A DNA stretch of 64,000 bases, from assembly GCA_012267415.1 (NCBI GenBank), contig JAAXGN010000049.1, positions 25,994 to 89,993 of the forward strand. The letters are read 5' to 3'. The notes below the pieces were generated by a model. That model was not told where the DNA came from and did no database searches. It saw only the letters and a program-made list of their open reading frames with translations. This DNA comes from Candidatus Poribacteria bacterium. GTDB lineage: Bacteria > Poribacteria > WGA-4E > WGA-3G. The position numbers and the translations under genes are program-made. This document shows, piece by piece, positions 1 through 8,954 of the stretch (position 1 is its first letter; each line of letters begins with the position of its first letter).

Positions 1-120
1 TGCGATAAGGATATCGCACCTACCGGCCTGGGAATATCACTAATCAATGCCTATTGTGCAATGAGGAAATCGCACCTACCTGGGGATGAGAGTGTATAAT
101 TATCTTCAGATTTCACCATA
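1..120. repeat. REP-like hairpins (GCGATAT family) and repeat-unit terminus
   Basis: Positions 1-26 hold a palindrome (TGCGATAAGGATATCGCA) followed by CCTACCGG, and 57-80 hold a degenerate second copy. Read on the minus strand each begins GTAG followed by the palindrome. The stretch 88-120 ends in TTTCACCATA and matches the right end of the unit at 55746-55930, so the window opens inside such a unit whose left end lies outside. Confidence 0.75.
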
Positions 121-122
121 GA

Positions 123-671
123 TCATCTTTTATCTGACAAGTTGTTTCTTAACGGAAGACGTGAGTTAATGGGTTGTACTTCTATCCTCCGTAAATGTGC
201 GTAACGTATCCAAGACAGAAGGACATCGGGCTCATCGTACCATGGGTAGATTTTGGAATATCCACATACAACGTTATCATATAGTCTTAGCGGTATTGTT
301 GGAATGTAGCATTTATCCCACGGAGTTATATAAGTTGGTATCAGAATCCCTAATAGTCCTGACCGGGTATAAAATTCTGTCTGGTGTAGGCTTGCATTGA
401 TTTCCCAGTCTACGGATTCTTGTTGCCAAGTATTGGCACCGATGAGTACGACGGTTACTGTGGTATCCTGCAAGTAATTATCGCGTATGTATCGACGCAT
501 CTTTCCTGTTGAGAGTGCGATATCATCAAAGTCTCCCATTCTGAAGTCCCTCATTCTGATAGAATCTGATACAATGACGCCATAAGTCTCTGAAAATAGG
601 TCTTTGAAATGTCTCCAATAGAATTCATCTTCGGGATGGTAACTTACATAGACCTTGTGTTGATTGCTCAT
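123..671 (-). CDS. TIR-like (MTH538/ThsB-type) domain protein
   Basis: A protein of about 182 aa that is a single TIR-like domain of the MTH538/ThsB type. Visible features are an N-terminal strand KVYVSYHPEDEFYWRHF, then a helix with IRDNYLQDTTVTVVLIGANT, then the conserved VDWEI and SLHQ stretch. In the Thoeris system such proteins make a cyclic ADP-ribose signal after phage infection; here no ThsA effector is adjacent, so the role is inferred only. I place the start at 671 rather than the longer 785, because AAGGAT lies about 10 nt upstream and the upstream 38 residues do not resemble the family. It is the last gene before the edge repeats. It could instead be a non-immune nucleotide-binding TIR-like protein. 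Confidence 0.75.
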   Translation of the reverse strand: MSNQHKVYVSYHPEDEFYWRHFKDLFSETYGVIVSDSIRMRDFRMGDFDDIALSTGKMRRYIRDNYLQDTTVTVVLIGANTWQQESVDWEINASLHQTEFYTRSGLLGILIPTYITPWDKCYIPTIPLRLYDNVVCGYSKIYPWYDEPDVLLSWIRYAHLRRIEVQPINSRLPLRNNLSDKR

Positions 672-898
672 GTGATTCTGATCCTTGTTTGGTGTAAATG
701 TATACGGGCATAACTTAGAACGACTGTTATTGTCGTAATTTCTAAGAAGGGTTCCGATTTCATAAGGACAAAACGTTTGAAACAACTTTCTAAATGAGTC
801 TCTCTATAATTAGTGACACAGATTTTTATACCAATAGGTGCAAAAGAGAGAAAAAAGTTGATTTTATGCGGACATGAAACCCGTAATTTGCGGGTGCA

Positions 899-927
899 TT
901 GACAATAAAGGTAAAATATAATACAAT
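899..927 (+). promoter_or_regulatory. sigma-70-type promoter of the MDR dehydrogenase
   Basis: TTGACA at 899-904 and TACAAT at 922-927, separated by 17 bp. This predicts a transcription start near 934, about 32 nt before the ATG at 966. Both hexamers are close to consensus. Confidence 0.65.
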
Positions 928-965
928 ACATTAGCGTTGAAAAATGATAAAAGTGAGGAGTAATT

Positions 966-2015
966 ATGCGTAAAACAAGAAAAGTTGTAATGCGGAATGA
1001 TGCTGGACGTATCTGGACAGAGGAACAGGAGACACCTGCCCCGAAACAAGGACAGTTGCTAATTGAGGTACACGCCTCTATGGTCAGCCCTGGTACAGAG
1101 TTGGGTGGTATTAAACGGAGACGCGAAAGACCGGGTTCCGGAACAAGCCAACGTGCATTCGGATATACCAACGCTGGTATCGTGATCGGCAAAGAGGGAA
1201 ATTGTGATGAATTTGAAATTGGGGACAGAGTCGCAGGTATGGGGGGTGGCTACGCACTACACGCTACTTACGCTTGTGTGCCACATAACTTATGTGCTAA
1301 GATTCCTGATAACGTAAAGTATGAGGAAGCTGCATCTATCCACCTTGCAGCAACGGCACTGCACGCTGTACAACGCGGACGTATTCGTATCGGTGAGAAT
1401 GTTGTGATTGCGGGATTAGGTATTCTCGGTCAATTTGCCTCACAGATTGCTAAAACTGCTGGTGCTTATGTCGTGGGTTTAGATCGGTTGCCGTTGCGAT
1501 TAGGTATCGCTGAGAACGCGGGTATTGATATTGCAATCAATGTTTCTGAGACAGACCCTGTACCGATTGCACAGGAATTCACACGCGGTTACGGTATGGA
1601 TTGCGGGATTATCGCCTTCGGTGGTGATGCGACGAGTGCTTTCCAGCAGATACGTGCCATGCTAAAGACAGCACCCGATACGCATAAGATGGGCCGTATC
1701 GTCATTGTCGGTGGAGCGAGCATTACACACGGGTTTGCAGCAGGACTCGGTAATGTGGATGTGATTAGTGCAGCACGCACCGGTCCCGGCTACCACGATG
1801 AAGATTATGAACATGGGGCGGATTATCCACCCGTGTTTGTACCGTGGCCAACACAGCGGAATTTGGAATTGGCACTTAGACTCATGGATGAGGGTAAGAT
1901 CAGTGTTGAAAAGGTCATCACTGATATTGTACCGATTGACGCAGCTGCTGCGGCATGCGAAAAATTGATACAAGACCCAAATACAGCGTTAGGTGTTATC
2001 TTCACAATGCATTGA
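966..2015 (+). CDS. Medium-chain (MDR) zinc-type alcohol dehydrogenase-like oxidoreductase
   Basis: 349 aa, NAD(P)-dependent MDR family oxidoreductase, cytoplasmic. It has a GroES-like N-terminal half and a Rossmann half with the nucleotide-binding turn at about residues 148-155 (IAGLGILG). The usual catalytic zinc cysteine region reads SPGTE (41-45), as in the sugar-type or BchC-like branch, so zinc catalysis is uncertain and the substrate cannot be told. A GAGGAG ribosome-binding site precedes the ATG, and a good promoter lies upstream. The tnpB element begins within a few bases of its stop codon, so the insertion just spared the gene. Confidence 0.85.
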   Translation: MRKTRKVVMRNDAGRIWTEEQETPAPKQGQLLIEVHASMVSPGTELGGIKRRRERPGSGTSQRAFGYTNAGIVIGKEGNCDEFEIGDRVAGMGGGYALHATYACVPHNLCAKIPDNVKYEEAASIHLAATALHAVQRGRIRIGENVVIAGLGILGQFASQIAKTAGAYVVGLDRLPLRLGIAENAGIDIAINVSETDPVPIAQEFTRGYGMDCGIIAFGGDATSAFQQIRAMLKTAPDTHKMGRIVIVGGASITHGFAAGLGNVDVISAARTGPGYHDEDYEHGADYPPVFVPWPTQRNLELALRLMDEGKISVEKVITDIVPIDAAAAACEKLIQDPNTALGVIFTMH

Positions 2016-2020
2016 CATAC

Positions 2021-2250
2021 TCACCGAGCTAAAGTTTCGGTGATTCTTCTATCGTCAGGAATAGCTTGCAATTGCAAGACTGACGTTCCCTACTGAATAG
2101 GTGGATGTCCCCACCTGGGCAATGTTAATGGCAGCATTAACATCACGATCATGGGTAGTATTACAGTTATGACACGTCCATTGACGCACTTTCAACTCTA
2201 TATCGGTTCTCTGCCCACAAAGGTGGCAAATAGGCGTAGTTGCTTCAAAA
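2021..2250 (-). ncRNA. Predicted omega RNA overlapping the tnpB 3' end
   Basis: TnpB nucleases of IS605 elements use a guide RNA made from the 3' part of tnpB plus the right end; the guide is the host sequence just outside. The equivalent stretch here runs from the tnpB tail through the 2021-2043 hairpin, so the guide would lie just below 2021, at the stop of the dehydrogenase. The extent is inferred from family knowledge, not from a covariance match. Confidence 0.3.
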
Positions 2251-3209
2251 CGCCCGATAGTTTTTACTTCTTTAACTCGCTTGGTAGCCTGCCACTCTAT
2301 TTTCTGCAAGAATTTGCCGAAAGCAAGGTCAGATATTTTTCTGCCCCAAAGGCGTTTCATGCCATCAAGGTTCAAGTCTTCTAAGAAACAAACATCAAAC
2401 TTGCGTACAAGTTCCAAAGCAAGTTTCCAATGATGATCTGCACGCTGGTTAGTGACTTTTCTGTACTGGCGCGCAAGGTGTTTCCAGGCTTTGTATCTTT
2501 GATGAGAACCTTTGACTTTGCGGGAAAAAGCACGATGTGCTTTCTGAAGTGCGTTGATAGACTTTCTATAGAACCCTGGCGATTGGTATCTTGTTCCATC
2601 GGAACAGGTGAGAAAGGTTTTCAATCCGAAATCAAAGCCTGCAGCGATGCCTGTCTTGGCTTCAGGATCAAGTCCTTCATCATCTGTCGTAAGGGTTATA
2701 TACCAATCGCCAACAATATCTTTCTTGACGGTAACTCGTTTTATAGTGCCTTGTATACCTCGGGAATACCAAAATTTATACCAACGACCATTGAGTCTAA
2801 CCTTAGCAGTGGGACACCCATCTACTTTGTCAAGCACTTCAACAGGACAATATTTACCTGCAAAAGACATGGATTTATAGGTGCGGTATTTCTTGAACTG
2901 AGGCGGTCGTTTGGCAAGTTTCTTGAAAAACCTATTATATCCGTAGTCAAGCCGTTTCAATGATTCTTGCAATGCCCAACTGTAAGGCGTATGCCAATGA
3001 GAATGTTTAGGCAACTTCTTCAGTTTCGTAAGGTGTGCAGACATACGGGTATAAGATACACGTTTATATCCTTCGCATTTACCGTAGATTTTATAGTGTC
3101 GTCTGGTAAGTGCAACGAAGTGATTATATACTTCTGCCATGATGTAAATGTCTTTCTGAATATGCCTGTTTCGCTTATGATTTTGAAGTTTATATCTAAA
3201 TGTTCTCAT
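2055..3209 (-). CDS. tnpB: RNA-guided endonuclease TnpB (IS605 OrfB family)
   Basis: 384 aa, full family length. The RuvC-like nuclease triad is intact: D193 in GFDFGLKTFLT, E277 in CFLEDLN, and the third acidic residue in THDRDVNAA (354/356). A zinc ribbon lies between motifs II and III, with CxxC at 328/331 and 346/349. The N-terminus MRTFRYKLQNHKRN is typical for the family. TnpB proteins cut DNA at sites matching the element's guide RNA next to a short TAM and help retain the element. No frameshift is visible, so the protein is probably active. The region 3210-3290 upstream is very A+T-rich and probably holds the promoter. Confidence 0.93.
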   Translation of the reverse strand: MRTFRYKLQNHKRNRHIQKDIYIMAEVYNHFVALTRRHYKIYGKCEGYKRVSYTRMSAHLTKLKKLPKHSHWHTPYSWALQESLKRLDYGYNRFFKKLAKRPPQFKKYRTYKSMSFAGKYCPVEVLDKVDGCPTAKVRLNGRWYKFWYSRGIQGTIKRVTVKKDIVGDWYITLTTDDEGLDPEAKTGIAAGFDFGLKTFLTCSDGTRYQSPGFYRKSINALQKAHRAFSRKVKGSHQRYKAWKHLARQYRKVTNQRADHHWKLALELVRKFDVCFLEDLNLDGMKRLWGRKISDLAFGKFLQKIEWQATKRVKEVKTIGRFEATTPICHLCGQRTDIELKVRQWTCHNCNTTHDRDVNAAINIAQVGTSTYSVGNVSLAIASYS

Positions 3210-3377
3210 CTGTTTTTCTGGTCTTCAATTTAGTATATATGATATAGTATACAATATTTATATTATTTTTTGAAGTCAAAATGTGTTTTAGATTAAGTCA
3301 TGTGTGCCATCTACATCACCAAGCTAAACTTCGGTGTCTTGATGGCAGGGACTGATAAAACAATTTAGGATGAGCAA

Positions 3378-4589
3378 ATGGAAATTAGATCAGCAAAGGA
3401 GTCAGAATTAGAGCAGGTTGTTGCACTGAACTGTATCGCATTTAATCCGAACCAGCATGAACGGTATTGGCAATATGTGCGAGGTGATAGCAGCTACCGA
3501 CTTTCACAGACGCGAGTTGTCGTTGTGAATGATAGGGTTGTTTCAACGCTGCGTGTGTGGGAACGGAGAATACGGATCGGTGCATCCCTTGTGATGATGG
3601 GTGGGATAGGTGGTGTATGCACTGATCCTAAATACCGGGGTGTAGGATATGCGTCTGCACTGATACGGGATACTATCGGTTATCTAAAGACGAGAGGATA
3701 CGACCTTGGTGTTCTGTTCACAATCATACCTGAGGAATTTTACCATAGATTAGGGTGGACATCCCTATCCCTACACGGTTTCTCAGTGGAATGTGAAGCG
3801 GATGCGGAAACAGCAATACCATCCGGGTGGCAGGTTAAGGACTTTAACGTAGAAACGGATTTGGATGCTGTTGCGTCAATTCACGACATTGCTAATGCAC
3901 ATCAAAGTGGGACTGTTTCCCGTACTCGTGCTTATTGGGATATGAAACCTTCGCGTATTCGTGGTATTCTACCGTCTGTTGTCGCAGAGAAGGACGGGCG
4001 TATCGGAGGGTATTTGAACTTTCAGATAGAGGATAAGTGTGCGGAGGTACTTGAGGTAGGATATATACCGGACACTCCAGATGTTTTGAACGCATTTGTC
4101 TCTTACTTTATGAAGACGTGTGCTGAAAATAAGGTTGAAAAGATAACGGGTATGTTTTCGTCAGAACATCCTTATGTGGAACAGCTTGTAAGTACGGGTA
4201 ATGGTGAAGTGAGGGTATGCACAGATACTGCAATGATGCTTTATGCGGTTAATTTGCCTGTGATGCTTCGCCGTTTCGTCGTAGCGTGGGAAAAGTTAAT
4301 TGCTGATGCGGATGAATCGTTTCCACGACTTGCTGTGAGATTCCCTGTAGTGAATAATCAACAAGCTGTGTTGCGTTACGATGGGAACGGCACTATCCAG
4401 ATCGTTGACGATGCATCGGATGCGGTGGACATAGTAATGAATGAAGATGTGTTTTGGCAGCTGCTGTTCGGTGAACTTGGTTGGGAACAGGTGAAGTTGG
4501 ATGCATCGGTTTCTGCGGAGGTATCGGCATTTTTGGAGGTGTTGTTTCCAAAACGGAATGTGATTTTTTGGTATCCGGATCGGTATTGA
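3378..4589 (+). CDS. Eis-like GNAT N-acetyltransferase
   Basis: 403 aa, matching the length of the Eis family. The N-terminal GNAT domain has the acetyl-CoA loop VCTDPKYRGVGYASALI (about 80-96). A second GNAT-like section follows, and the C-terminal hundred residues look like the SCP2/sterol-carrier-like domain of this family. Family members acetylate amines, including aminoglycosides and protein lysines; the substrate here is unknown. It starts about 30 nt after the tnpB left-end hairpin. No clear operon partner: the cupin gene begins 112 nt downstream on the same strand. Confidence 0.8.
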   Translation: MEIRSAKESELEQVVALNCIAFNPNQHERYWQYVRGDSSYRLSQTRVVVVNDRVVSTLRVWERRIRIGASLVMMGGIGGVCTDPKYRGVGYASALIRDTIGYLKTRGYDLGVLFTIIPEEFYHRLGWTSLSLHGFSVECEADAETAIPSGWQVKDFNVETDLDAVASIHDIANAHQSGTVSRTRAYWDMKPSRIRGILPSVVAEKDGRIGGYLNFQIEDKCAEVLEVGYIPDTPDVLNAFVSYFMKTCAENKVEKITGMFSSEHPYVEQLVSTGNGEVRVCTDTAMMLYAVNLPVMLRRFVVAWEKLIADADESFPRLAVRFPVVNNQQAVLRYDGNGTIQIVDDASDAVDIVMNEDVFWQLLFGELGWEQVKLDASVSAEVSAFLEVLFPKRNVIFWYPDRY

Positions 4590-4701
4590 AGGAAAATAAG
4601 CATACTTCCTTTTAGTTGTATATACCGGTTTATTAATGCTTTAATTGGAATAAGACACATCATGATTCGGAAATCTCACTTTCAAATATGGAGAGTTTAC
4701 A

Positions 4702-5088
4702 ATGGATACATCATTCGAAAGACCTTATAGACCTGTAGACCTTAACACATCATTAATGCAGTCGTTTCCGCTTCTGTCAATGGCTGAAGAACTCATGTCA
4801 GAAGCTGCATTTGCTAAATCTGGTCGATCCTCTCTGACACTTGCTCGTGGAGATGAGCTCACAATTGTTCTCGTTGTTTTGAAAGCTGGAAATACACTTG
4901 AAGAGCATTCTGCTCCCGCTGCGGCGACAGTTATAACACTTAGTGGTAAGATGATTTTTACAACGAGTTCCGAGAAAATTACATTGGAACAAGGTGATGG
5001 CGTCACCTTCACAAATGACATCCTTCACAGTGTTTATGCTGATGAAGATTGTGCGTTCCTGATTGTCATCGGAGGAAAAGCGAGTTAG
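4702..5088 (+). CDS. Small cupin-domain protein
   Basis: 128 aa, one cupin barrel. The first motif is degenerate (LKAGNTLEEHSAPAAATVITLSG), with one histidine kept. The second motif is GDGVTFTNDILHSVYADED. Metal binding is possible but incomplete. A weak purine-rich site (GGAGAG) precedes the ATG. It may be a small-molecule isomerase, a dioxygenase relative or a sensor; the sequence does not decide. Same strand as the acetyltransferase upstream and the methyltransferase downstream. Confidence 0.7.
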   Translation: MDTSFERPYRPVDLNTSLMQSFPLLSMAEELMSEAAFAKSGRSSLTLARGDELTIVLVVLKAGNTLEEHSAPAAATVITLSGKMIFTTSSEKITLEQGDGVTFTNDILHSVYADEDCAFLIVIGGKAS

Positions 5089-5136
5089 AGTCTATTAACA
5101 GGTGGGGAACCTTATCCCTACGAAAATATTAGCGGG

Positions 5137-5350
5137 ATGATGGTAAAGGATAAAAGAAAAGAGTAAAATAGAAAAGATTGGAACGCATACAAGCGCGTTT
5201 GGGACATCTGGTAGGATCAATCACGATTCCAGTGAATTCTATAAGGGAAAACTCTACGTTAATCAAACACCTACCGAACCTGAAACGTGGATTGAAAACA
5301 GTATTCCTGCTGAAAACCTTGATAAACTCTATTGTGCCTCCAGTGAAGAT
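5137..5350 (+). pseudogene. Out-of-frame N-terminal part of the downstream DNA methyltransferase
   Basis: The methyltransferase frame stays open upstream of its first ATG back to a stop at 5144, and reads like real protein (IGTHTSAFGTSGRINHDS, then LYCASSEDM joining the annotated start). It contains no ATG, GTG or TTG. In the neighbouring frame two ATGs at 5137 and 5140 begin MMVKDKRKE and stop at 5164. Joining the two frames near 5150-5165, within an A-rich stretch, would give a normal start. This indicates a one-base indel, real or from sequencing. Confidence 0.55.
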
Positions 5351-6064
5351 ATGTCTGCGATTCCGGATTGCAGTATTCATCTGATGATTACTTCGCCTCC
5401 CTATAATGCGAAGAAAGAATATGATGACGATTTGTCGTTAGAGGAATATAGGGAACTCCTACGGGCTGTATTTGCTGAGACATATCAGAAATTGGTAACC
5501 GGTGGTCGGGCATGTATCAACATCGCTAATTTAGGTCGGAAACCTTATATCCCGTTGCACAGCTACATCATTGAAGATATGCTGGATATTGGTTACTATA
5601 TGCGGGGTGAAATCATCTGGGATAAAGCGTCAAGTGCGGGGAGCTCAACGGCCTGGGGGAGCTGGATGTCTGCGGCGAACCCTGTGCTGAGGGATGTTCA
5701 CGAGTATATCCTGGTTTTTTCTAAAGACACCTTTTCACGGAAACGGAACGGTAAGGAGAATTCCTTATGTAAAGAGGACTTCTTAGCATGGACGAAAAGT
5801 GTATGGACATTTCCGTCTGAATCTGCGAAACGTATCGGTCATCCTGCGCCGTTTCCTGAAACGTTGCCGCATCGGTTAATACAACTATATAGCTTCGTAG
5901 GTGATGTTGTGTTGGACCCGTTTTGTGGGAGCGGTACGACGTGTCTGAGTGCGTTGAAAGCAGATAGACATTATATTGGATACGATATTGAGGAAGCATA
6001 TATCCAGTTGGCAAATGAGCGGATTCGTGCGTATACTCATCAAACCCGTTTGCCGATTGGGTAA
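5351..6064 (+). CDS. Site-specific DNA methyltransferase (N4-cytosine or N6-adenine)
   Basis: 237 aa as an ATG-initiated frame. The catalytic motif TSPPY is at residues 14-18 and the SAM-binding motif DPFCGSGTT at 189-197, so motif IV precedes motif I (beta-type order). The enzyme would methylate an exocyclic amino group of C or A in a specific site. There is no restriction enzyme next to it, so it is probably an orphan regulatory or protective methylase. Family proteins usually have about 60 more residues at the N-terminus; these are present upstream but out of frame with any start codon, so the gene may be damaged. It is unlike the methyltransferase at 18850. Confidence 0.8.
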   Translation: MSAIPDCSIHLMITSPPYNAKKEYDDDLSLEEYRELLRAVFAETYQKLVTGGRACINIANLGRKPYIPLHSYIIEDMLDIGYYMRGEIIWDKASSAGSSTAWGSWMSAANPVLRDVHEYILVFSKDTFSRKRNGKENSLCKEDFLAWTKSVWTFPSESAKRIGHPAPFPETLPHRLIQLYSFVGDVVLDPFCGSGTTCLSALKADRHYIGYDIEEAYIQLANERIRAYTHQTRLPIG

Positions 6065-6097
6065 TAGGTATACGCGGTGAAAAATACTCAATATAAA

Positions 6098-6161
6098 CGG
6101 CACACGGAGTGTGTCTACTACTTGCTAAGGTAGAAGACGGCACACGGAGTGTGCCTACTAC
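6098..6161. repeat. Two direct copies of a GTAG hairpin repeat (CACACGGAGTGTG family)
   Basis: Copies at 6098-6121 and 6138-6161, each CACACGGAGTGTG followed by (C/T)CTACTAC. On the minus strand each reads GTAGTAG plus a palindrome. They sit between the convergent methyltransferase and fucosidase genes and could help end transcription. A third copy with a changed stem (CACTCGGAGAGTG) is at 8788-8811. Confidence 0.75.
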
Positions 6162-6163
6162 TT

Positions 6164-8476
6164 TTAAGGTGATATTGTGTAGGTTTTTCCTGCTTCGGTG
6201 TGAAAGTTGACGACGTTTCTTGATTGTGAATACTTGATGCGTGTTTCGTCACATGTTACGTTGACTTGTCCGAGTGTTCGGACTTGGCAATCTTGTCCGA
6301 GGTTTGATATTATCTGTGCTTGGGTGAGTTTGCCATTCTTCCACTCCATATCCACCTCAAAACCACCGCGTGCGCGTAGACCTTTGACATATCCCGTATC
6401 CCATGCTTTCGGTAGTGCGGGTAGCAGGTTAATTTCGGCATCGTGGCTCTGTAGTAACATTTCAGCGATTCCTGCGGTTCCGCCAAAATTGCCATCAATC
6501 TGGAATGGTGGGTGTGTATCAAATAGATTCGTGAGGGTGCACCTTGCAAGTAGTGTTTGTAGGTGGTTGTATGCATCTTCTTCAAGTTCAAGTCTTGCAA
6601 AGAAGTTGATTAACCATGCGCGGCTCCATCCTGTTCCGCCGCCTCCGTGTGCTAACCGTGTTTCCAAAGATTTTTTTGCTGCGGCTGCTAACTCTGGTGT
6701 GCCCCGCAGTGTTATCTGACAACTGGGATGGAGACCATACATGTGGGACATGTGTCGGTGTCCGGGTTCCGGTTCATCGTAGTCATAGATCCATTCTTGC
6801 AAGCGCCCGGTTTTTTCACTAATTTGTAGCGGTGCAAGCTGTTCAAGTGCAGTTACCAGTTCTTCTCGGAATTCTGCATCATCTCCAAGCACATCAATAC
6901 AAGTGATACAGTTCGTGAAGAGTTCGTGAATAATCATCAGGTCAATTGTAGCAGCATAAGTGAAAAGTGAACGCGTGCCATCAGGTTTCGTAAAACTGTT
7001 TTCGGGTGAATGGGATGGATTCGTCACAAGTTTTCCAGCACAAGGAGTTCCCTCTGGTGCTTCAACAAGGAAATCAAGCATAAAACGTGCGGCACCCTTC
7101 ATAAGCGGATATCCTTGCTCCTTAAGGAAGTTTACATCCCCACCATATAGGTAATGTTCCCACACATGCTCAGCTAACCATGCGGATCCGATGGGTGAAA
7201 TTCCCCAAATACCGTCTGCGGGTGTGGTAGCACCCCAGACATCTGAGAGATGATGGACAACCCACCCCCTTGCCCCGTAATGACGTTTCGCCGTTTCACT
7301 TCCCGGTTCAACGAGTGTATCCATGTAATCAAATAGCGGTTTATGACACTCCGCGAGATTGCAAACTTCCGGTACCCAGTAGTTCATTTGAAGATTGATG
7401 TTTGTGTGAAAATCGCTGTTCCAAGGTGCTTTCATGTGCTCGTTCCAGATACCTTGTAGATTTGCAGGTAAAGAAGAGCTTGGACGTGAACTTCCCATCA
7501 ATAAATAACGTCCATATTGGAAATAGAGTGCAACAAGTCCAGGGTCTGACGCGCCCTCCTTCACCGCTGATAGACGTTCATTCGTAGGAAGATTATCCGT
7601 ATCAGATGCACCGAGATTTATGTCAACCCTGTGGAATAGGGATTGATGTTCTGAGATATGCTCTGACCGGATTTGACTATAAGATTTTGCCGCAACACTT
7701 GTGATGTCGTTTTGACACAGTTCGTCTGGATTACCGCTGGCATCCTTCTGATTGACATAACTGGTTGCCCCAGCAAGTAGGAGGGTGACACTGTTCGAAT
7801 TACTCACAGAGATACGGTCGCCTTTTGACTCAACCTTTCCATCACCCGCATCAATCTGCATAAGTGCCGTGAATTGCACAATGCCTTCACTACACTTACC
7901 ACTGAGTTTGAGGGTACTATTAGAAACGGCTTCTACGGTAGCGTCCTGTTCTCGTGTCATAGTGATGTCAAACACGAGTTTTTCAGGTGTGTCGCATTCA
8001 ACTTTGATGACGATGAGGTTGTCTACTGCCGTTGCGAAGACCTCTCTGCTGAATTTCGTATGACCACAACGATAGGTCGTTTTCGTAATTCCAGTCTCCA
8101 AATCCAGTTCTCTGCGGTAGTCTGAAACATCTTCCTCACTATATGCGAATTCCAAGATCAGATCCCCCAAAGATTGATAGGATTTGATCCGAGGTGGCAC
8201 CCCTAACATGGTTTCACCAGCAAGTTTTGTTGCCTCTTCGTTTTTGTCTTCAAAAAGCAGTCGTTGAACTTTCGGGAGGGCATCCAAGGCTTTCGGATTG
8301 TTCCTATCAATAGGTTCACCTTCCCAAAGCGTTTCTTCGTTGAGTTGGATGCGTTCTCGGTTGATACCACCGAAGACCATTGCGCCGAGTCGTCCGTTTC
8401 CGATGGGTAATGCGTCTGTCCACTGTTCTGCTGGTTTGTTATACCATAGGATGCAATTATTCCTGTTTGTCATCAA
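6164..8476 (-). CDS. Glycoside hydrolase family 95 (alpha-L-fucosidase-like)
   Basis: 770 aa, full length for GH95. It shows the N-terminal beta domain start ([27 protein letters not shown]), the (alpha/alpha)6 barrel with [13 protein letters not shown] and [10 protein letters not shown], the [15 protein letters not shown] stretch near the active site, and [17 protein letters not shown]95 enzymes invert and remove alpha-1,2-L-fucose or alpha-L-galactose from glycans. I see no signal peptide, so it probably acts in the cytoplasm on imported oligosaccharides, unless the annotated start misses a leader. The gene stands alone on the minus strand. The fucose or galactose specificity cannot be read reliably. 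Confidence 0.9.
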   Translation of the reverse strand: MMTNRNNCILWYNKPAEQWTDALPIGNGRLGAMVFGGINRERIQLNEETLWEGEPIDRNNPKALDALPKVQRLLFEDKNEEATKLAGETMLGVPPRIKSYQSLGDLILEFAYSEEDVSDYRRELDLETGITKTTYRCGHTKFSREVFATAVDNLIVIKVECDTPEKLVFDITMTREQDATVEAVSNSTLKLSGKCSEGIVQFTALMQIDAGDGKVESKGDRISVSNSNSVTLLLAGATSYVNQKDASGNPDELCQNDITSVAAKSYSQIRSEHISEHQSLFHRVDINLGASDTDNLPTNERLSAVKEGASDPGLVALYFQYGRYLLMGSSRPSSSLPANLQGIWNEHMKAPWNSDFHTNINLQMNYWVPEVCNLAECHKPLFDYMDTLVEPGSETAKRHYGARGWVVHHLSDVWGATTPADGIWGISPIGSAWLAEHVWEHYLYGGDVNFLKEQGYPLMKGAARFMLDFLVEAPEGTPCAGKLVTNPSHSPENSFTKPDGTRSLFTYAATIDLMIIHELFTNCITCIDVLGDDAEFREELVTALEQLAPLQISEKTGRLQEWIYDYDEPEPGHRHMSHMYGLHPSCQITLRGTPELAAAAKKSLETRLAHGGGGTGWSRAWLINFFARLELEEDAYNHLQTLLARCTLTNLFDTHPPFQIDGNFGGTAGIAEMLLQSHDAEINLLPALPKAWDTGYVKGLRARGGFEVDMEWKNGKLTQAQIISNLGQDCQVRTLGQVNVTCDETRIKYSQSRNVVNFHTEAGKTYTISP

Positions 8477-8518
8477 GGTGTCTCCGTTTTACTTTTACTG
8501 TCGTCAGGATAGTTTTAC

Positions 8519-8652
8519 GGTTTATAGTGAACTTTAGAATTAATGCCAGTTATAATATTGACTGGCTTCACAGCGGGCGAGGTGACCTCGCCCCTACGCT
8601 GGGTGTTCTTCGTCATCGTTGAAATGCCTCATTAATTATTCAGTTTACTATA
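8519..8652. repeat. MITE-like unit carrying a GTAG hairpin (GGGCGAGG family)
   Basis: Imperfect terminal inverted repeats, TTATAGTGAACTTTAG at the left and its partner ending TTCAGTTTACTATAG at the right, surround a hairpin at 8573-8596 (GGGCGAGGTGACCTCGCCC, then CTAC). The rest of 8477-8954 holds another hairpin at 8788-8811 and the promoter of the next gene; I see no gene there. Confidence 0.6.
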
Positions 8653-8888
8653 GAAAGGATAATAATGATGGATCCCTTATCTCCTTGTAACACATGTTAT
8701 CAAGATTTAGATTTCTGTTCAAGTACAAAACATCGTACCCCGGAGTTAAGGGTGTGTAAGTATTTTGCCACCTTTTTTTAGATGAGACGGCACTCGGAGA
8801 GTGCCTACTACTATTAAAAGCATAGGAAATGAAAAAATTGATACCTAAGAGTGACAAAAATTTTTCGCATACCGTAGCAAATGGTGTA

Positions 8889-8918
8889 TTGACGAACTCA
8901 CATCTGTTCTGATACAAT
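8889..8918 (+). promoter_or_regulatory. sigma-70-type promoter of the 8955 gene
   Basis: TTGACG at 8889-8894 and TACAAT at 8913-8918 with an 18-bp spacer. The predicted start near 8925 leaves a 30-nt leader that includes a GTGAGGA ribosome-binding site before the ATG at 8955. Confidence 0.6.
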
Positions 8919-8954
8919 ACTTTCAAAATAATCGTAAAGAGTGAGGACTGCTTC

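Larger units (their letters stand above)
2021..3345 (-). mobile_element. IS200/IS605-type element with tnpB only
   Basis: A single intact tnpB flanked by two related imperfect hairpins. The downstream end has TCACCGA paired with TCGGTGA (2021-2043). The upstream end has CACCAAG paired with CTT(C)GGTG (3317-3336), with a further CCATC/GATGG stem around it. Both share the core CACCRAGCTAAA, as expected for subterminal hairpins of IS605-family ends. No tnpA is present, so movement would need a transposase in trans. Exact boundaries cannot be fixed without an empty site. Confidence 0.7.

Noticed and set aside
668..1192. 174-aa minus-strand frame opposite the dehydrogenase
   Set aside because: Shadow of the real plus-strand gene and its promoter; composition not protein-like.
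5178..5384. 68-aa frame before the methyltransferase
   Set aside because: It is in a different frame from the methylase-like coding sequence and has no family pattern.
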